Source of the DNA: an uncultured Cryomorphaceae bacterium
Lineage (GTDB): Bacteria > Bacteroidota > Bacteroidia > Flavobacteriales > Schleiferiaceae
Length of the DNA stretch: 64,000 nt
Reading direction: 5' to 3'
Assembly: GCA_913031435.1 (NCBI GenBank)
Contig: CAJWFD010000003.1
Location: 1-64,000 of the forward strand
Both the position numbers and the translations under genes were made by a program. Shown one piece after another: positions 1-8,783 of the stretch (positions are counted from its first letter, which is position 1; every line of letters starts with the position of its first letter). Under the pieces are notes generated by a model. It did no database searches. It was not told where the DNA came from and saw nothing but the letters and a program-made list of their open reading frames with translations.

Positions 1-554
1 CCATCTATTTGCTTTTCGTTGACGTCAATCGCAGAAATTAGGTTGTCAATTTTTTTTGCAGAGGCATACATCGCTGCCTCCCATACCTGACCTTCTTGTA
101 ACTCTCCGTCACCATGCAAGGTAAAAACCAAGGAAGAATCGTTGTTTAACTTTTTAGCTTCAGCCGCACCAATAGCAACACTCATTCCTTGTCCTAAGGA
201 CCCTGATGCAATTCTAATTCCCTCTAAACCCTCGTGGGTTGTTGGATGTCCTTGAAGCCTTGTGTTGAGCTTTCTAAATGTAGCTAATTCACTTACTGGG
301 AAATAGCCAGATCTCGCAAGAACAGAATAGAATACTGGCGAAATATGACCGTTTGATAAGAAGAATAAGTCTTCCCCAATACCGTTCATGGAAAATGCTT
401 GAGAATTATGATTCAAATGCTTGAAATACAGAGCAACTAAATATTCAGCGCAGCCTAATGAGCCTCCAGGGTGTCCAGAGTTTACGGCGTGAACCATTCT
501 AACTATATCTCTGCGAACTTGCGATACGACCGCTTGTAGGTTTTGTGATGACAT
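1..554 (-). CDS. Transketolase, N-terminal subunit (partial, 3' end outside window)
   Basis: The reverse strand encodes about 184 residues beginning MSSQNLQAVVSQVRRD. It carries the SGHPGGSLG segment near residue 30 and the thiamine-diphosphate/metal motif HGDGELQEG near residue 142, both typical of the first half of transketolase. Members of this family use thiamine diphosphate to move two-carbon ketol units between sugar phosphates in the non-oxidative pentose phosphate pathway. Many Bacteroidota split the enzyme into N- and C-terminal genes; the partner would lie to the left, outside the window. The ATG at 554 lies about 25 nt downstream of a good TAnnTTTG promoter. Whether this is a split or full-length gene cannot be decided here. 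Confidence 0.93.
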   Translation of the reverse strand, partial: MSSQNLQAVVSQVRRDIVRMVHAVNSGHPGGSLGCAEYLVALYFKHLNHNSQAFSMNGIGEDLFFLSNGHISPVFYSVLARSGYFPVSELATFRKLNTRLQGHPTTHEGLEGIRIASGSLGQGMSVAIGAAEAKKLNNDSSLVFTLHGDGELQEGQVWEAAMYASAKKIDNLISAIDVNEKQID

Positions 555-583
555 GAGAGGAAATTAGGATTTCTTATTTGACT

Positions 584-615
584 CAAAATTACGTTAAAAC
601 TTGCTGGAGGATCAA
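584..615 (-). promoter_or_regulatory. Putative promoter of the transketolase gene
   Basis: Read on the minus strand, TTG (615-613) is followed after 21 bp by TAATTTTG (591-584), a full match to the Bacteroidota consensus TTG-N17-23-TAnnTTTG. Predicted transcription would begin near 579, giving a leader of about 25 nt before the ATG at 554. Position and match are seen; activity is inferred. Confidence 0.6.
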
Positions 616-642
616 TTTTAAGTTCCTTGTTATATACACACG

Positions 643-670
643 TTGCTAACAAAGAATACAATTATCTTTG
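643..670 (+). promoter_or_regulatory. Putative promoter of ychF
   Basis: TTG (643-645), a 17-bp spacer and TATCTTTG (663-670) match the Bacteroidota -33/-7 consensus exactly. The predicted start near 674-675 leaves a leader of about 15 nt before the ATG at 690. It is back to back with the transketolase promoter in the 135-bp divergent spacer. Confidence 0.65.
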
Positions 671-689
671 CCGCCTTAAAGCTTAGATT

Positions 690-1781
690 ATGAAGTGTGG
701 AATTGTCGGTTTACCAAACGTTGGAAAGAGTACATTATTCAATTGTTTATCCAGTGCAAAGGCCCAAGCGGCTAACTATCCGTTTTGTACAATAGAGCCT
801 AATGTAGGTCAGGTAACCGTTCCTGACGCTAGGTTGGAGCGATTGTCGGAATTGGTGAATCCTCAAAAGATACAGCCTGCAAATGTTGAGATTGTAGATA
901 TCGCAGGGTTGGTACGTGGCGCATCTAAAGGTGAGGGCTTAGGTAATCAATTCCTGGCAACTATACGCGAGACCAATGCGATCATTCATGTTTTAAGATG
1001 CTTTGAGAATGAAAATGTAACACATGTTGATGGAAGTATTGATCCTATTCGAGATAAAGAGACTATTGACATCGAGCTTCAGTTCAAAGATTTAGATACC
1101 ATCGAAAAGCGCTTGGATAAGGCGAAGAAAATGGCGAAAAGCGGAGAGAAAGAAGCGAAGCTTAATGTGGTTACACTGGAGCGTTTGATTTCTTTTGTAA
1201 TGGAAGGACGAAATGCTCGCGCGTTCGAACGAAGTGAAAGAGAATCTGATTTAGTTACAGAAATGCAACTTCTTACTGATAAGCCAGTATTGTATTTGTG
1301 TAATGTGGATGAATCTTCTGCCAAGCAGGGTAATTCCTTTGTAGACCGAGTAAGACTTATGGCGTCTAAAGAAGGTGCTGGATGTTTGCATATTGCTGCA
1401 AGTACGGAGTCTGATATCGCTGAACTAGAATCGTACGATGAAAAGCAGATGTTTCTTGATGAATTGGGGCTTGCTGATGCCGGTGTAAATCGAGTGATTA
1501 GGGCTGCCTATGAGCTCCTAAAACTTCAGACCTATTTCACTGCAGGAGAAAAAGAGGTCAGGGCTTGGACCATTAAAAAAGAATCTACTGCTCCACAAGC
1601 TGCTGGTGTTATTCATACCGATTTTGAGAAAGGATTTATTCGTGCTGAGGTGATTTCATTCCAAGACTTTGATGCTTTAGGTAGCGAGGCTGCCGTCAAG
1701 GAAGCTGGTAAAATGCGTGTTGAGGGAAAGGAGTATATCGTCCAAGATGGTGACGTTATGCACTTTAGATTCAATGTGTAA
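690..1781 (+). CDS. ychF: Redox-regulated ATPase YchF (Obg-like)
   Basis: The 363-residue protein has the usual YchF length and order. A P-loop GLPNVGKST (7-15) is followed by a G3/switch region DIAGLVRGASKGEGLGN starting at residue 70. The altered base-recognition motif NVDE (205-208), in place of NKxD, is what makes YchF proteins prefer ATP over GTP. A charged helical hairpin spans roughly 130-175 and a TGS domain fills the last 85 residues. The family binds ribosomes and modulates stress and translation responses. It is the first gene of a rightward run; parE follows after 82 bp with no visible terminator. Confidence 0.97.
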   Translation: MKCGIVGLPNVGKSTLFNCLSSAKAQAANYPFCTIEPNVGQVTVPDARLERLSELVNPQKIQPANVEIVDIAGLVRGASKGEGLGNQFLATIRETNAIIHVLRCFENENVTHVDGSIDPIRDKETIDIELQFKDLDTIEKRLDKAKKMAKSGEKEAKLNVVTLERLISFVMEGRNARAFERSERESDLVTEMQLLTDKPVLYLCNVDESSAKQGNSFVDRVRLMASKEGAGCLHIAASTESDIAELESYDEKQMFLDELGLADAGVNRVIRAAYELLKLQTYFTAGEKEVRAWTIKKESTAPQAAGVIHTDFEKGFIRAEVISFQDFDALGSEAAVKEAGKMRVEGKEYIVQDGDVMHFRFNV

Positions 1782-1863
1782 AACCTGTGTATAGTTTCAT
1801 CTGAATTGTCCTTGAAAAAGTAGTGCTAAGTGCTAAATTGGGATTCTCCTGAATCTGAGTTTT

Positions 1864-3735
1864 ATGTCACAAGAAACCAACTACACAGAGGATAATATTC
1901 GCTCCTTAGAATGGGACGAACACATCCGTTTACGTCCCGGTATGTATATCGGGAAACTGGGCGATGGAAAAAGTCCAGATGACGGTATTTACATCCTTCT
2001 TAAAGAAGTACTTGACAACTCTATTGACGAATACGTCATGGGAGCAGGTAAGGCCATTGAGGTAAAGATAGCTGACGGTCAGGTAATTGTCCGAGATTAT
2101 GGTCGCGGAATCCCATTAGGTAAGGTGGTTGATGTAGTTTCTAAAATTAATACAGGTGCTAAATATGACAGTAAGGCATTTAAGAAATCTGTAGGTCTTA
2201 ATGGCGTTGGTGCCAAAGCAGTCAATGCACTTTCACAAGAGTTTATAGTTCAAGCATTCCGCGACGGTAAAACCAAACGAGCAAAATTTGTTCGAGGTAA
2301 GCTGACAGAGGACGACGCAATCACGGAGTCTTCTCAACGCAAGGGAACTAAGATATCGTTCCGTCCGGATACAGAAATCTTCTTGAATTACAAATTCATG
2401 GTGGAATATGTAGAGAAGATGCTTTGGAACTATGCCTATTTAAATCCGGGTCTGACCTTGTATTTAAATGGTGAGAAGTTCTATTCAGAGAATGGTCTTA
2501 AAGATCTACTTCAAGATAATTTGGATGGAAACACGCTCCATGATATAGCGCATTTAAAAAGTGATGACATTGAAGTTGCATTCACTCATAGTGAGCGCAT
2601 GCAAGGAGAGCAATACTATAGTTTTGTTAATGGGCAGCATACTACGCAGGGAGGTACACATCAAAATGCTTTGAGAGAAGCCTTCGTTACAGTAATAAGA
2701 GATTTTTACGGTAAGAACTTTGACGCCTCAGATGTAAGAAGTTGCATCATTGCAGCCATTTCTATTAAAGTAGAAGAGCCTATTTTTGAATCTCAAACTA
2801 AGACTAAACTGGGATCGTTAGAAATGGCTCCGGGTGAAATTCATGTAAGGACTTTTGTAATTAATTTTTTGAAAGAAAAATTAGATAATTTTTTACATCG
2901 CAACACAGCAGTAGCTGATGCTATTCTGAAAAAAATTCAACGTGCTGAGCGTGAGCGAAAGGATCTCCAAGGGATTAGAAAACTCGCTCGCGAAAGAGCG
3001 AAAAAATCAAATTTACACAACAAGAAATTGCGAGATTGTAGAGCCCACTTAAGTGATACAAAGGCGTCGGCCAAAGGCGACAGAAGGCTGGAGACTACGC
3101 TGTTTATAACAGAGGGCGATAGTGCTTCTGGATCTATTACGAAGAGTCGAGACGTAAATACACAAGCGGTGTTTTCCTTAAAAGGAAAACCATTGAATTC
3201 TTTCGGTTTAACCAAGAAAGTCGTTTATGAGAATGAAGAGTTTAACCTACTCCAAGCGGCGTTAAATATTGAGGATGGGTTAGATGAATTACGTTACAAC
3301 AACGTGGTAATAGCTACGGATGCGGATGTTGATGGAATGCACATTCGATTATTATTGATTACGTTCTTTTTACAGTTTTTCCCTGAATTGGTTAAAGAAG
3401 GCCATCTATACATACTGCAGACGCCTTTGTTTAGAGTTCGAAACAAAAAAGAAACGAGATACTGCTATACGTCTGATGAAAAAAATGAAGCCATAAGGGT
3501 ATTGGGACCAAAACCTGAAATCACCAGATTTAAGGGATTAGGTGAAATATCACCAGATGAATTTAAGCACTTCATCGGCAAGGACATACGATTGGAACCT
3601 GTGATGATACATCGGGACTACAGATCGGAAGACTTATTGACTTTTTATATGGGTAAAAACACCCCTGCACGACAGGAATTCATCATTGAAAATCTACGTG
3701 TAGAAAAGAATCTTGAAGAAGAACTTTTTAACTAA
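1864..3735 (+). CDS. parE: DNA topoisomerase IV subunit B
   Basis: A 623-residue type IIA topoisomerase ATPase subunit. The GHKL ATPase is at the N-terminus ([12 protein letters not shown] with Glu48 and Asn52; [12 protein letters not shown] as the ATP lid). The transducer follows. The TOPRIM domain carries EGDSASGS near residue 417 and the metal-binding DADVDGMH near 485. It pairs with ParC to decatenate daughter chromosomes. The short length and tight pairing with a ParC-type A subunit favour topoisomerase IV over gyrase. Its stop overlaps the parC start by one base (TAATG), implying translational coupling. Confidence 0.93.
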   Translation: MSQETNYTEDNIRSLEWDEHIRLRPGMYIGKLGDGKSPDDGIYILLKEVLDNSIDEYVMGAGKAIEVKIADGQVIVRDYGRGIPLGKVVDVVSKINTGAKYDSKAFKKSVGLNGVGAKAVNALSQEFIVQAFRDGKTKRAKFVRGKLTEDDAITESSQRKGTKISFRPDTEIFLNYKFMVEYVEKMLWNYAYLNPGLTLYLNGEKFYSENGLKDLLQDNLDGNTLHDIAHLKSDDIEVAFTHSERMQGEQYYSFVNGQHTTQGGTHQNALREAFVTVIRDFYGKNFDASDVRSCIIAAISIKVEEPIFESQTKTKLGSLEMAPGEIHVRTFVINFLKEKLDNFLHRNTAVADAILKKIQRAERERKDLQGIRKLARERAKKSNLHNKKLRDCRAHLSDTKASAKGDRRLETTLFITEGDSASGSITKSRDVNTQAVFSLKGKPLNSFGLTKKVVYENEEFNLLQAALNIEDGLDELRYNNVVIATDADVDGMHIRLLLITFFLQFFPELVKEGHLYILQTPLFRVRNKKETRYCYTSDEKNEAIRVLGPKPEITRFKGLGEISPDEFKHFIGKDIRLEPVMIHRDYRSEDLLTFYMGKNTPARQEFIIENLRVEKNLEEELFN

Positions 3736-6425
3736 TGAGTGAAGAATTGACCCCCATAGAAAGCGGATTAGATCCCGAAATGCAACCTCAGGAGATCCAA
3801 GAGGAGGGAACTCGTATCACCCGAGTATCAGGAATGTACGAAGATTATTTCCTGGATTACGCTTCTTATGTAATTCTTGAGCGTGCGGTGCCAGCCTTGA
3901 ACGATGGATTAAAGCCGGTTCAAAGAAGGTTGTTGCATTCTATGCGAGAAATGGATGATGGTCGTTTTCATAAAGTAGCAAACATCATAGGTCAGACGAT
4001 GAGGTTTCACCCTCATGGTGACGCGTCTATTGGGGATGCATTGGTTCAAATGGGGCAAAAAGAGCTTCTGATTGATTGTCAAGGGAACTGGGGTAATATT
4101 TTAACAGGTGATAGTGCTGCTGCACCACGTTACATAGAGGCCAGACTTACGAAGTTTGCTTTGCATGTTGCTTATAGTCCAAAGGTCACAAACTGGCAAT
4201 TAAGTTATGATGGCCGTGCGAACGAGCCAATACATTTACCAATGAAATTCCCTATGCTTCTCGCTATGGGTGTTGAAGGAATTGCCGTGGGATTAAGTAC
4301 TAAAATTCTTCCCCACAACTTTATAGAATTGGTTGATGCATCTGTTAAAGTATTAGAAGGCAAGCCGTTTAAGTTATATCCTGATTTTCCTACAGGAGGT
4401 CATGCTGATTTTTCCAATTATAACGAAGGTATTAGAGGTTCTCGCGTACGCGTAAGAGCGAAGATTTCTCAGCTAGACAAAAATACCTTAGTTATCACGC
4501 AAGTACCATTTAGCACTACGACGCAGAGTCTCATCGACTCTATACTTAAGGCGAACGAAAAGGGAAAAATTAAAGTAAAGAAGATTGAAGACAACACTGC
4601 TGAGCACGTCGAAATACTCATACACTTGCCAGCAGGAATAAGTCCTGACAAGACCATAGATGCCTTGTTTGCCTTTACAAACTGTGAGGTAAGTATTGCG
4701 CCACTTTCTTGTAGCATACATGAGGATACTCCATGGTTTATTGGAGTAACTGAAGTACTGAGAAGAAGTACAGAATCCACCAAGGACATTCTTCAGGCAG
4801 AGCTGGAAATAAAACTCAATGAACTCAACGAGCAATGGCATTTCGCTTCATTAGAGCAGATTTTTATTGAACAGAAAATCTATCGTGATATTGAAGATGC
4901 GGAGACCTGGGATCAGGTAATTGAATTCATAGGTAAAGGATTAGAGCCGTTTATTGGACATTTAATGCGTGCCGTGACTCAAGAGGATATCGCTAGGTTA
5001 ACAGAAATAAAAATCAAACGTATTTCTAAGTTTGATTCAGACAAAGCGAATGATAAAATTCTTGATTTAGAGGGTAAAATTGAAGCCGTAAAGAATGATT
5101 TGAACAATCTAGTCGATTTCGCTATTGCCTATTTCAAGGATTTAAAAGAACGTTTTGGTAAGGGAAGAGAACGTAAAACTGATATTGCAACTTTCGATAA
5201 TGTAGAGGCCTCTAAAGTGGTCATTAGAAATCAAAAACTATTCGTTAATAAAGCGGAAGGATTCGTTGGTATCGGAATCAAAAAAGAAGAATATGTCTGT
5301 GATTGTTCCGATATAGATGACATTATTGTGTTTCGTGAAGATGGAAAGTATAGTGTTAGTAAGGTCAAGGACAAGGCCTTTTTCGGGAAGGGAATTATAC
5401 ACGTTGCGGTATGGAAAAAAGGAGACGACAGAACCGTATATAATGCGATTTACTCAGACGGAGCGTCTAAGGTGAGTTATGTAAAGCGATTCAGTGTGCA
5501 GAGCATCACTAGGGATCGTGAATATGAGCTTACGATAGGTAGCCCTTCATCGAAATTACTATACTTTACAGCCAACCCAAATGGTGAGGCTGAAAAAGTA
5601 TTGGTTTCATTGCGACAGCTCGCGAAGCTTAAAAAACTTAAGATTGACCTTGATTTTTCTGAAATAGCCGTTAAAGGCAGAGCCTCAAAGGGAAATATCG
5701 TAACTAAGTTTCCGATCAAACGAATTGAGCTAAAAGAAAAAGGAGAGAGCACTCTTGAAGCACGTAAAATTTGGTTCGATTCCGCTGTCCAGCGCCTAAA
5801 CGGCGATGACAGAGGTCGATTATTAGGCAGTTTTAGAGGAGAAGACAGATTGTTGGTGGCATCCAAGAATGGTACATTGAGGGTGGTCATTCCTGAATTG
5901 GCGCTTCACTTTGACGCTGACATGATGTACTTAGAAAAACTAATGCCTCAAAAACCAATAAGTGCAGTCTATTTTGATGGTGAGAAGTCAAGATATTTTG
6001 CCAAAAGGTTTGATTGGGAGGGCGGCGATAAAGAGGAGAACATTGTTACCGCGCATCCCAAAAGTGAGCTTGTCTTTCTTTCAAATGATTTATACCCTAG
6101 AGTTGAGATGGTCTTTAGAAAACAAGGAGGCGAACTGAAAGAGCCAGAGATGGTTGAGCTTACCGAGTTTATTTCTGTCAAAGGAATTAAGGCCAAGGGG
6201 AATCAATTAACTACGGATTCGCTAAATAAAGTCATGGGATTAGGCGCATTGCCTGAGCCCGAGCTGATCGAAGAAATTACAGCAGATATCGAAGAGACTC
6301 CAGTAGAAATTACTCCCGTAGAAAGTGTTTCAAAACAAGACATCTCCACTGCTCCCAGTGTAGTCCCGGATAGCGAAGCTTACGACGCGGACGGAAAAGC
6401 ACCACAAATAACTCTAGACTTTTGA
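3735..6425 (+). CDS. parC: DNA topoisomerase IV subunit A
   Basis: An 896-residue breakage-reunion subunit. Near the N-terminus are the DNA-gate sequences VQRRLLHSM and RFHPHGDASIGDA. The active-site tyrosine is Tyr133 in AAAPRYIEARLT; it makes the covalent 5'-phosphotyrosyl link to DNA. A central coiled coil (about 430-470) leads to a beta-pinwheel-like C-terminal half. I see no GyrA box (QRRGGKG), which argues for topoisomerase IV rather than gyrase. The last roughly 75 residues are Glu/Pro/Val-rich and probably disordered. Start is fixed by the one-base overlap with parE. Confidence 0.92.
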   Translation: MSEELTPIESGLDPEMQPQEIQEEGTRITRVSGMYEDYFLDYASYVILERAVPALNDGLKPVQRRLLHSMREMDDGRFHKVANIIGQTMRFHPHGDASIGDALVQMGQKELLIDCQGNWGNILTGDSAAAPRYIEARLTKFALHVAYSPKVTNWQLSYDGRANEPIHLPMKFPMLLAMGVEGIAVGLSTKILPHNFIELVDASVKVLEGKPFKLYPDFPTGGHADFSNYNEGIRGSRVRVRAKISQLDKNTLVITQVPFSTTTQSLIDSILKANEKGKIKVKKIEDNTAEHVEILIHLPAGISPDKTIDALFAFTNCEVSIAPLSCSIHEDTPWFIGVTEVLRRSTESTKDILQAELEIKLNELNEQWHFASLEQIFIEQKIYRDIEDAETWDQVIEFIGKGLEPFIGHLMRAVTQEDIARLTEIKIKRISKFDSDKANDKILDLEGKIEAVKNDLNNLVDFAIAYFKDLKERFGKGRERKTDIATFDNVEASKVVIRNQKLFVNKAEGFVGIGIKKEEYVCDCSDIDDIIVFREDGKYSVSKVKDKAFFGKGIIHVAVWKKGDDRTVYNAIYSDGASKVSYVKRFSVQSITRDREYELTIGSPSSKLLYFTANPNGEAEKVLVSLRQLAKLKKLKIDLDFSEIAVKGRASKGNIVTKFPIKRIELKEKGESTLEARKIWFDSAVQRLNGDDRGRLLGSFRGEDRLLVASKNGTLRVVIPELALHFDADMMYLEKLMPQKPISAVYFDGEKSRYFAKRFDWEGGDKEENIVTAHPKSELVFLSNDLYPRVEMVFRKQGGELKEPEMVELTEFISVKGIKAKGNQLTTDSLNKVMGLGALPEPELIEEITADIEETPVEITPVESVSKQDISTAPSVVPDSEAYDADGKAPQITLDF

Positions 6426-6496
6426 TGGCCCCATTTTTGTAATGTCAATAACATGTAATAGATTAAAGGTCAGGTCATTAATAACTATAATTTATA

Positions 6497-8098
6497 ATGA
6501 AAATCAGATATAGCCACCTTGTCGTTTTATGTTTTATATCTGTTCTATCATTTGGGCAAAACATGAATATTGGTCTTTTAGGACAAGCTTCCTACACGAA
6601 CGACAATAATGACATATGGGGATACACTGATTCTGCGACGTCCAAGGAGTATGCATTGGTGGGAACAACGGCAGGAGTAAGTATTGTTGATATTTCATCC
6701 GTAACGCCTCAAAAAAAGCAATTCATTCAAGGTCCCTATAGTATTTGGAGAGACTTAAAAACTTGGAGTCATTACACCTATGTGACCCATGACAATACTT
6801 TTGCTTGGAACACGCTTCCAGATCATGGTCTATTGATTATTGACATGGACAGTGTAAACCAGGTCAATCCTCGTTACAAAACTATGAATCCAATTATTCC
6901 CCTGGTAGGAGGTGGGTTCGACACCTTAAAGACAGCACATAACCTCTACATCGATGAAAATGGCTTCTGTTATCTTTTCGGGGCTAACATAGGCAGTGGT
7001 GGTGCGCTGATATTTGATCTCAATGACGATCCATGGAATCCAACCTACGTAGGCATATTCGATAATTACTATCTGCATGATGGCATGGTAAGAGGAGATA
7101 CACTTTGGGGTTCTGCAGTGTATGCAGGTTTCTTTACGGTGGTTGATGTGGCTGTAAAAGACTCTACGGTCTTATTAGCTACGAAAGCAACACCTAATGC
7201 TTTTACCCATAATACGTGGATCAGCGACAACAACAAGGTGCTGTTCACTACAGATGAGGTGGGAGCAGCTTATTTGACGGCATATGACGTTAGTGATTTA
7301 TCAAATATTTCAGAATTAGACAGAATACAATCCTCTATAGGTTTTTCTGTTATTCCACACAACGCGCATGTTTATGGACAATGGGTGGTGACATCCTATT
7401 ACACTTCTGGCGTCCAAATAGTAGATGCTAAATACCCTGAGTTACTAGTAGAAGTTGGTTGTTATGACACATCTCCCTCATTTTCTGGTAATGGTTATAA
7501 CGGAAATTGGGGGGCATTTCCTTATTTCGCCTCTGAGAAAATTATATGTTCCGATATAGAGGAAGGGCTTTATGTCTTGGAGCCAGAGTATATAGAGGCC
7601 TCAAGAGTTCATGTGGTTGTTTACGACAGCCTAACGGGTGCTCCTTTGAGTAATGCACTTGTTTCTTTCGCTCAGTTATCGCAAATCTCTATTACGAGCA
7701 TTGATGGATTGTTAAATGTTGGGACACTACTTAGTGTGCAAGACTCGGTGAACGTTACACTGACTGGTTACGTTTCTGTTGACATGACGCACCAGTGGAA
7801 TCAGGGCGATTTTGATACACTGCGTGTTCCCATGATTAATGTTAATAATATTGGGGAAGAGCAATGGGATTTAAGAGCGATAAAGATCAGTCCTAATCCT
7901 TCCTCGGGTCATTTTAACTTAAATGGTATCGCTTTGGGTTCCTTTGAACTAGTGGATCAATTAGGAAGAATAGTAGAGATGGGCGTCATTGAAGACGGTG
8001 CTGTTGACCTCAATAGGGTTCATCCAAATGGACCATACCTACTCAAGGTGTTTACTACAGAAGGAAGAACGCAATTCCCCGTATTCTTATTGCCTTAG
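6497..8098 (+). CDS. T9SS-exported choice-of-anchor B (LVIVD repeat) protein
   Basis: A 533-residue protein. It has a signal peptide (MKIRYSHLVVLCFISVLSFG, cleavage after SFGQ), a beta-propeller-like region with LVIVD-type repeats (GVSIVDISSV, GLLIIDMDSV, GVQIVDAKYP), and an Ig/carboxypeptidase-regulatory-like segment near 375-450. A type A T9SS sorting domain (IKISPNPSSGHF onward) makes up the last roughly 75 residues. Such proteins are moved over the outer membrane by the type IX system and anchored or released; substrate and role are unknown. It follows parC by 71 bp. Its stop overlaps the stop of the convergent LOG gene. Confidence 0.88.
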   Translation: MKIRYSHLVVLCFISVLSFGQNMNIGLLGQASYTNDNNDIWGYTDSATSKEYALVGTTAGVSIVDISSVTPQKKQFIQGPYSIWRDLKTWSHYTYVTHDNTFAWNTLPDHGLLIIDMDSVNQVNPRYKTMNPIIPLVGGGFDTLKTAHNLYIDENGFCYLFGANIGSGGALIFDLNDDPWNPTYVGIFDNYYLHDGMVRGDTLWGSAVYAGFFTVVDVAVKDSTVLLATKATPNAFTHNTWISDNNKVLFTTDEVGAAYLTAYDVSDLSNISELDRIQSSIGFSVIPHNAHVYGQWVVTSYYTSGVQIVDAKYPELLVEVGCYDTSPSFSGNGYNGNWGAFPYFASEKIICSDIEEGLYVLEPEYIEASRVHVVVYDSLTGAPLSNALVSFAQLSQISITSIDGLLNVGTLLSVQDSVNVTLTGYVSVDMTHQWNQGDFDTLRVPMINVNNIGEEQWDLRAIKISPNPSSGHFNLNGIALGSFELVDQLGRIVEMGVIEDGAVDLNRVHPNGPYLLKVFTTEGRTQFPVFLLP

Positions 8099-8781
8099 AA
8101 GTTGGTGGTATACCCTTTTTCGCCGTAAAAATCTTCAATGATCGTTATGACATCTTCGGTATTATCCGCCAAATGAATCAGGTCAGTGTCGTTTGGCCCA
8201 ATCTTACCAGTGGACTTCAAGGTGTTTTCAATCCAATCTATTAAGCCAGCCCAGAAGTCTTTACCAAACAAAATGATGGGAAACCTATCGATTTTCTTAG
8301 TCTGAACTAAGGTTATCGCTTCGAAAAGCTCATCTAAAGTTCCAAACCCACCTGGCATTACAACAAAGGCTTGGCTATATTTTACAAACATCACTTTACG
8401 GGCGAAAAAGTAGTCAAAGTTTAGGGTCTTGTCCGCATCGATATAGGGGTTACAACTCTGTTCAAATGGTAAATCAATATTTAAACCAACACTCGGACCG
8501 CCTCCCTTTTGAGCGCCCTTGTTTGCGGCTTCCATGATTCCTGGCCCTCCACCAGTAATCACGCCGTATCCTTTACTGGTGAGCCCTTTTGCTATATCCT
8601 CTGCAGCCTGAAGATATCTTGTTTCAGTATGTGCTGTTCTTGCTGATCCGAAAATGCTGACACAAGGTCCAATTCTACTCAAGGATTCATAACCATGAAC
8701 AAATTCGGACATTATTTTAAATAGTGCCCAACTGTCTTCGGATTTGATTTGCGACCAGGTTTTTCTTGAATGTATTTTCAT
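8095..8781 (-). CDS. LOG family (TIGR00730) Rossmann-fold protein
   Basis: A 228-residue protein with the two LOG-family signatures: GGGPGIMEAANKGA (about 78-90) and PGGFGTLDE (143-151). Characterised LOG enzymes are cytokinin riboside 5'-monophosphate phosphoribohydrolases that release nucleobase from nucleoside monophosphates. They were long misannotated as lysine decarboxylases. The bacterial role is mostly unclear, possibly nucleotide salvage. The gene lies 2 bp after uvrA in the same direction, so it is the last gene of the uvrA operon. It converges on the T9SS gene with overlapping stop codons. Confidence 0.9.
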   Translation of the reverse strand: MKIHSRKTWSQIKSEDSWALFKIMSEFVHGYESLSRIGPCVSIFGSARTAHTETRYLQAAEDIAKGLTSKGYGVITGGGPGIMEAANKGAQKGGGPSVGLNIDLPFEQSCNPYIDADKTLNFDYFFARKVMFVKYSQAFVVMPGGFGTLDELFEAITLVQTKKIDRFPIILFGKDFWAGLIDWIENTLKSTGKIGPNDTDLIHLADNTEDVITIIEDFYGEKGYTTNF

Positions 8782-8783
8782 AG

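Noticed and set aside
627-652. TTGTTA/TAACAA inverted repeat over the ychF promoter
   Set aside because: Six AT-rich base pairs separated by 14 nt are expected by chance in this composition; not strong enough to call an operator.
4488-6196. Antisense frames of 75-137 codons opposite parC
   Set aside because: They are shadows of a well-conserved gene, with Ser/Leu-rich composition and no recognisable domain.
1864-6425. Assignment of the pair as DNA gyrase
   Set aside because: No GyrA box is seen in the A subunit, and the short B subunit with direct B-A overlap fits ParE-ParC better.
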